Shown here piece after piece: positions 59,701 to 64,000 of a stretch of 64,000 nt of DNA (positions are counted from its first letter, which is position 1; each line of letters starts with the position of its first letter). The stretch is taken from NCBI GenBank assembly GCA_038380795.1, contig CM076275.1, forward strand, positions 1,676,501-1,740,500. Reading direction: 5' to 3'. This DNA is from Pyrocephalus nanus. Lineage: Eukaryota > Chordata > Aves > Passeriformes > Tyrannidae. The notes under the pieces were generated by a model, which saw only the letters and a list, made by a program, of their open reading frames with translations, did not search any database and was not told the DNA's origin. The position numbers and the translations under genes were made by a program.

Positions 59701-62700
59701 AACACAACACTGCAACCCAGCAGAGCAAAGGGACAGCTGGGAACAGGTGATGCACCTTCATCTCTGCTTGAAGAAAACATGCAAGGGTCAGAAAAAATGC
59801 TGGCAAACAAGACTGTCCCAGGGAGCTGTGTGCTTTGCCTGGGAATTCCCCAAGCCCAATTCATGTCACACTGATGCAAGCTAAGGGCAAACTGCCCTGC
59901 AAGCACTCAGCTCTGCAGCCCTGGTCACATCCTGGGGGGTGTTGCACCCTCCACGCCAGGGGGGTTGAGCTGAAGGTGTTTTCTCGTGCTAACTTTCCCC
60001 TGGCAATCCAAGCGAGGATTGCTTCCCGAGGTAAATGATACACTTCAGCTGCCAGCTCGCTTTTCCCATTTTCAGATCTCCAATCAGATTTGGGCACGGT
60101 TTTCATTATCAGCACAGAGAAGCGTCTGAGCGAGAGCCACCCTGGACCCGTCGGGACACGTGTCACTCACATGTCACACACTGTGGGGGGATGCAGGCCA
60201 CTGCTCCCAGCATTTCATCTCTTTCTGCCTCTGGGTTGCTTCAAATGAAAAATTCTGTGTGCCCAGGCGGTGCAGAGCTGCGTGCAGAGCTGTCAGCTGG
60301 ATTTATTTCACGAGCAGTTTAAGACATGACGTGAACTGAGTCGCTGCTGAGATTTTACTACAAGCTATCAAAGACATAAGCAGACACCATCTATAACCAC
60401 CAGCTTTCATCCTCACCCCCACCAGCTCACGCTCCCAGTGAGCACAGCCAAGGCTTCCAAACCCCCTCACCTGCAGAGCCTTTGCTGGGGCACTGAGAGA
60501 AACCCAAACTCATCTGGAGGAACCCAACCTTGGGATCCTCAGTGGGCAAACCCAGAGGGAGCCTTCACTGCACAGGGGACACCCAGACCCAAACCCTTTC
60601 TTCATGGGGTAACAGATAAACCAGCTGAATAAGCACTGAAGCGTCCACAAGAATTTGGGAACAGCTACTGGGACTCATCAGTGCATTGAAAAGCCAACAG
60701 CTCCCCAGACCAGCCACCTCCTTCCACTGAGCTCCCTCCAGGATGGCTTATTCCTGCCAAATAATTCCACTTTAACAGAGGCTGATTTGGGATAAGCCTG
60801 CAGATCAAGTGGCAAAGCTCTGTTGTTACAGGGAGGCTTACAGAGATATTGGGAATTACCAGCACTCCGTGTGAGCTCACCGTGCACATGGCATTGTTTT
60901 CCAGGGCACAAAGTGGCACATCAGCTGCTTTTGTTCGGGTTGCAGGGACTTGGGGTGCAGAACCCAGGGCCTCCTCCGTGAGCATCAGCCCACAGTCCCA
61001 GCCTGCAGCTTGGTTTGTACTTTTTGAGGCTGTTTCCAACAGATGGCAGAAATTTGGGAAAACTGCCAGTATTTTCTTCCTAAAATGTGTGGCTGCTAAA
61101 GCTTCCAAAGACAGCCATCAGCACCTTCATTTACAACTGCCCCATAAAGGAATTAAACAAAAAAAGGTATGCAGAGGTGGTCACTGAAGTGTGCCAGCCC
61201 TGGAACTCACAGAGGGAAAAGTGCCTGCTCTTAAAAACAATAAATAGGACATTTCTGAGTGGCAAAATGGACAGGAGTGGTTTGCAGTGCTTTTAGAAGG
61301 TTTATCTCTGGCACAGAAGGAGACTGGGTCTCCTTCTCCTCCCTCACCCAAAACCCAAGGAAATTTCCATTTCTCCCTCAAGGAGAGCTGGGCTGGGGAT
61401 GCTCCCCCAGCAAAGCACAGGATGCTGTAAAAAGCAGCAAAAGAGGGAGGAAAAAATCGTGGAGATGAGGAAAAGAGGCCAATGAGTAGAGGAAAACACA
61501 GGAGAGCAGCAGGCCAGCATCCCACCTGCCCACCAAGCTGCTGAGTCCTTGCCACCTGTCTGCTTGCATAACGCTTCCCCCACTTCCCTCCAACAGCTTG
61601 GAAACTGGGATGTAACAGCAAACTCTAAATCAGTGCTTCATGCTGACACACCATATGTCAGCCTGCACTTAGGTAGTCACCAAAAGTGTTAACAGCAATT
61701 ATTTAAAAATTATTACAGTTGATTCATGCAGAGAATCCCTTTCCTGCATCGACTCAAATCTTCCAAGACAAGAATATTTTTTATAAACTGCGTTTTCCCC
61801 CTGATTTTCAATCTGATATTATGCTCTTTAACTGTTTTAATTTTTATTTTGTTTTCAAATAACAGACTTTATTACCAAGGTAATAATTTGCAGCAAAATT
61901 ACTTAATGAAACTAAAAATTAAAAGGTTTTCCACCCAAGCATGGCCTGGTTCTGCAGAAGCTTGTGCTGCTGTTTAGAACATCTGACCACCACACCTGGG
62001 AATAGCATCCACAGAAAACCAGGACAACAGTCCTGGGTGCCCTCAGGCCTTCCACCAGAGAGCAAAGTGGGTAAAAATCAGCACAAAAGGGCCATTTTTT
62101 AGTGTGCAAAGTTTCCATCACTCAGCTCGATGCTTAAAAGTCAATTTATAAGGAAAAAAAAATTACAGTGCATAAATCCATGCAAAGAATTGACAACATA
62201 AATGAGAGAGCAAAGGGAGAGCCCCTTCCCCAGTGTTTTCTCCAGAGCTGGGAGGCTGCAATCAGCACTGACACAGGCTCTCCCTTGGAAGAAGACAGCA
62301 TAAATAAAAAGTAATTAGATTAATCAAGTAGGGAACTATTTAACAGCTAATTAAAATGCACAATTAATCATAATTTCCTCAAAACAGTCTGCTAAAAATG
62401 GGTCAGTGATGCCCAAGCAGAAAAGAAACAGCCTGTTTGGTCTTTATTTGGTGCCTTCCACTGCACCCCTCATGCCACCTGCCTGCCAGGGTGCCCATCC
62501 TACAGCTGGATCCGTTTCCAATGCCCCTAAAAGTGCCCTTCCTGCATTTTAACAACAGATTGGTGTTTCTTTTTCAAAAATAGCAAACATTCACAGCCCT
62601 ATTCCCATTTCCTTTGAACTTATTGATCGCAGATGCCTCTTGCCATCGGGCACAGCTCTGAACTTGGGTAGAGTTGGGAGGAGAAAAATAGAATAATCAA

Positions 62701-64000
62701 CAAATGGGAAAAAAACCACAGAAGCTTAAAAAAAACCTCAAGAACTGTGATATCCCATAGGATTATAAGATACATAGGATATATCTTATTTTACACAAAG
62801 ATTTCACGTGCCCAGGCCCAACCACTTGATGAAGCATTTTGCTGATGTGTTTCCAGGCTGCTTTCTGAGCCAGTGAACATCAGGAGATGATGTGAATGAA
62901 ATGTCAGTAAACAGGTTAAAGATATCTCGAGATGCAGCAATTCTACCTGATTACTTTGAAATGTCAGAGTTCTCCAGCTCCTTGTGGGGAAGGATGGGCT
63001 TTTTCTGGAGCCCTTCTGAGGAGGAAGGAGACAAGACTTGGGGGTTCAAGGCTTCTCCTTTGCTTTGTCATGTTCCCATTGGCAAGGGTTCTTTGGGGGT
63101 AGCTGTTAGAATTTTATGTATCTTAATGTCAATAAAAATAAAGTTAACCTCATAAAACACTAACAGTTATCCCAAAACATGACTTGTGAATGGGAACCCA
63201 ACTCAAGAAGGACAACATTCCCAGAGCTTAGGTTACCAAAGACTTTCCCTCGTGTGGACAAGGCAGTTCAGATGAGATGTCAGTACAAACCAGATCCACT
63301 CTCATGGGGCATTACAGCATCAAATAGGATAACAAAGCATTTCTTGAACATTTCTCCATTTCTTGATCTCTTCTGAAGCCCCCAGAACAAAGGTGACTAC
63401 AAGGAAGTGTTAAGTAAATAAATACACTAAGATTGAAAAGAAGAATATAAAAGAGCCAAATGTCTGTTCCCATAATAACATGGAAAAAACATCCCAACCC
63501 AATGCAGAAAATTAAGTAAGTATTTTTTTAAAAAAATACAACAGTGTTTCTGAAAACATACAAAAGGGCCATTGGAACAATTTCTATCCATTAGAAAATC
63601 ACAATCACTTGAAGAATGTAGCAAATTCTGACTTAAATAAAAACTGTCAGAGACTCCATCAGGCCAGGAAGGAGATGAATCTGGGAGGCAGTCCCGGGAG
63701 AGCAGAGCTGCCAAGGCTTTCCTGGGCTGGGTCAAGGAAAACAAAGCATTTCCATCTGAAAAGAGCCAAAGGGATTCACCAGGACAGCAGCCTGCAACCT
63801 GCTCACTTCCCTAAAGTGAGCCCAAAGTAACTGCACTCCAATTTTCCCCAACTCGTTATGTAAAATAAAGCCCAGCTGAAAGCCAGTGAAGGGCCACAAA
63901 ATGCCTTCATTAGCTTGCAGTTCTGTTCCAGTAAAAATGCAGCCAAAATCTCCTGGGTTCAGAGGGGCTGAGGTTTTTTGCCTTAACAGCCTTTTACTTC
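59701..64000. other. Unique intron stretch at the window end
   Basis: There is a loose cluster of about ten CpGs at 59985-60175. The rest is AT-rich with no recognised repeat family. No Kazal exon was found. Confidence 0.55.

Larger units (their letters stand above)
42720..64000 (-). other. FSTL4: FSTL4 intron upstream of the EF-hand exons (partial)
   Basis: This is at least 21 kb of a phase-1 intron whose acceptor abuts the exon at 42719; its donor lies beyond the window. It contains CR1 fragments at 46766, 55208, 57277, 58141 and 59453, the 44-bp higher-order minisatellite at 54581, several microsatellites and two CpG-rich patches near 58.9 and 60.1 kb. I searched for the expected Kazal exon (Cys pattern with VCGSDG and a CFxKG end) on the minus strand and did not find it, so it probably lies further upstream. 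Intron identity is inferred from the exon phase and family gene structure. Confidence 0.75.

Overview
This window is vertebrate nuclear DNA, almost certainly from a bird and probably a songbird. Three things point there: many short, 5'-truncated CR1 LINE fragments whose 3' ends carry the avian CR1 terminal motif (ATTCTRTG-like); no mammalian Alu, L1 or B elements that I can recognise; and exons of about 120-190 bp separated by very long AT-rich introns. I see no bacterial, phage or organellar features.

Only two coding segments can be supported. Both lie on the minus strand: 42529-42719 and 39048-39168. They join in phase and encode the paired EF-hand region of a follistatin-like / SPARC-family protein, best matched to FSTL4 (follistatin-like 4). 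The transcript runs from high to low coordinates. The exons for the signal peptide and Kazal domain should lie beyond base 64000. The immunoglobulin-like and C-terminal exons should lie before base 1. I looked for the Kazal and Ig exons inside the window and did not find them. The whole window therefore reads as three FSTL4 introns: more than 21 kb upstream, 3.36 kb between the two exons, and more than 39 kb downstream.

The introns hold about 13 CR1 fragments, ten on the plus strand (antisense to FSTL4) and three on the minus strand. They also hold two minisatellites: a 16-bp array directly after a CR1 3' end, and an array of alternating 21- and 23-bp monomers forming a 44-bp higher-order unit. 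There are several microsatellites, a 31-T homopolymer, a few G-quadruplex motifs and three local CpG-rich patches. The remaining intron sequence is AT-rich; some blocks look like conserved non-coding DNA, but that cannot be tested from one sequence.

I found no new multi-gene system. The observations most worth checking are the frame-neutral two-exon EF-hand cassette with an in-frame alternative acceptor, the inverted CR1 pair that could form a dsRNA stem of about 190 bp in the FSTL4 pre-mRNA, the 44-bp higher-order minisatellite, and the six-run G-quadruplex motif on the transcribed-sense strand.
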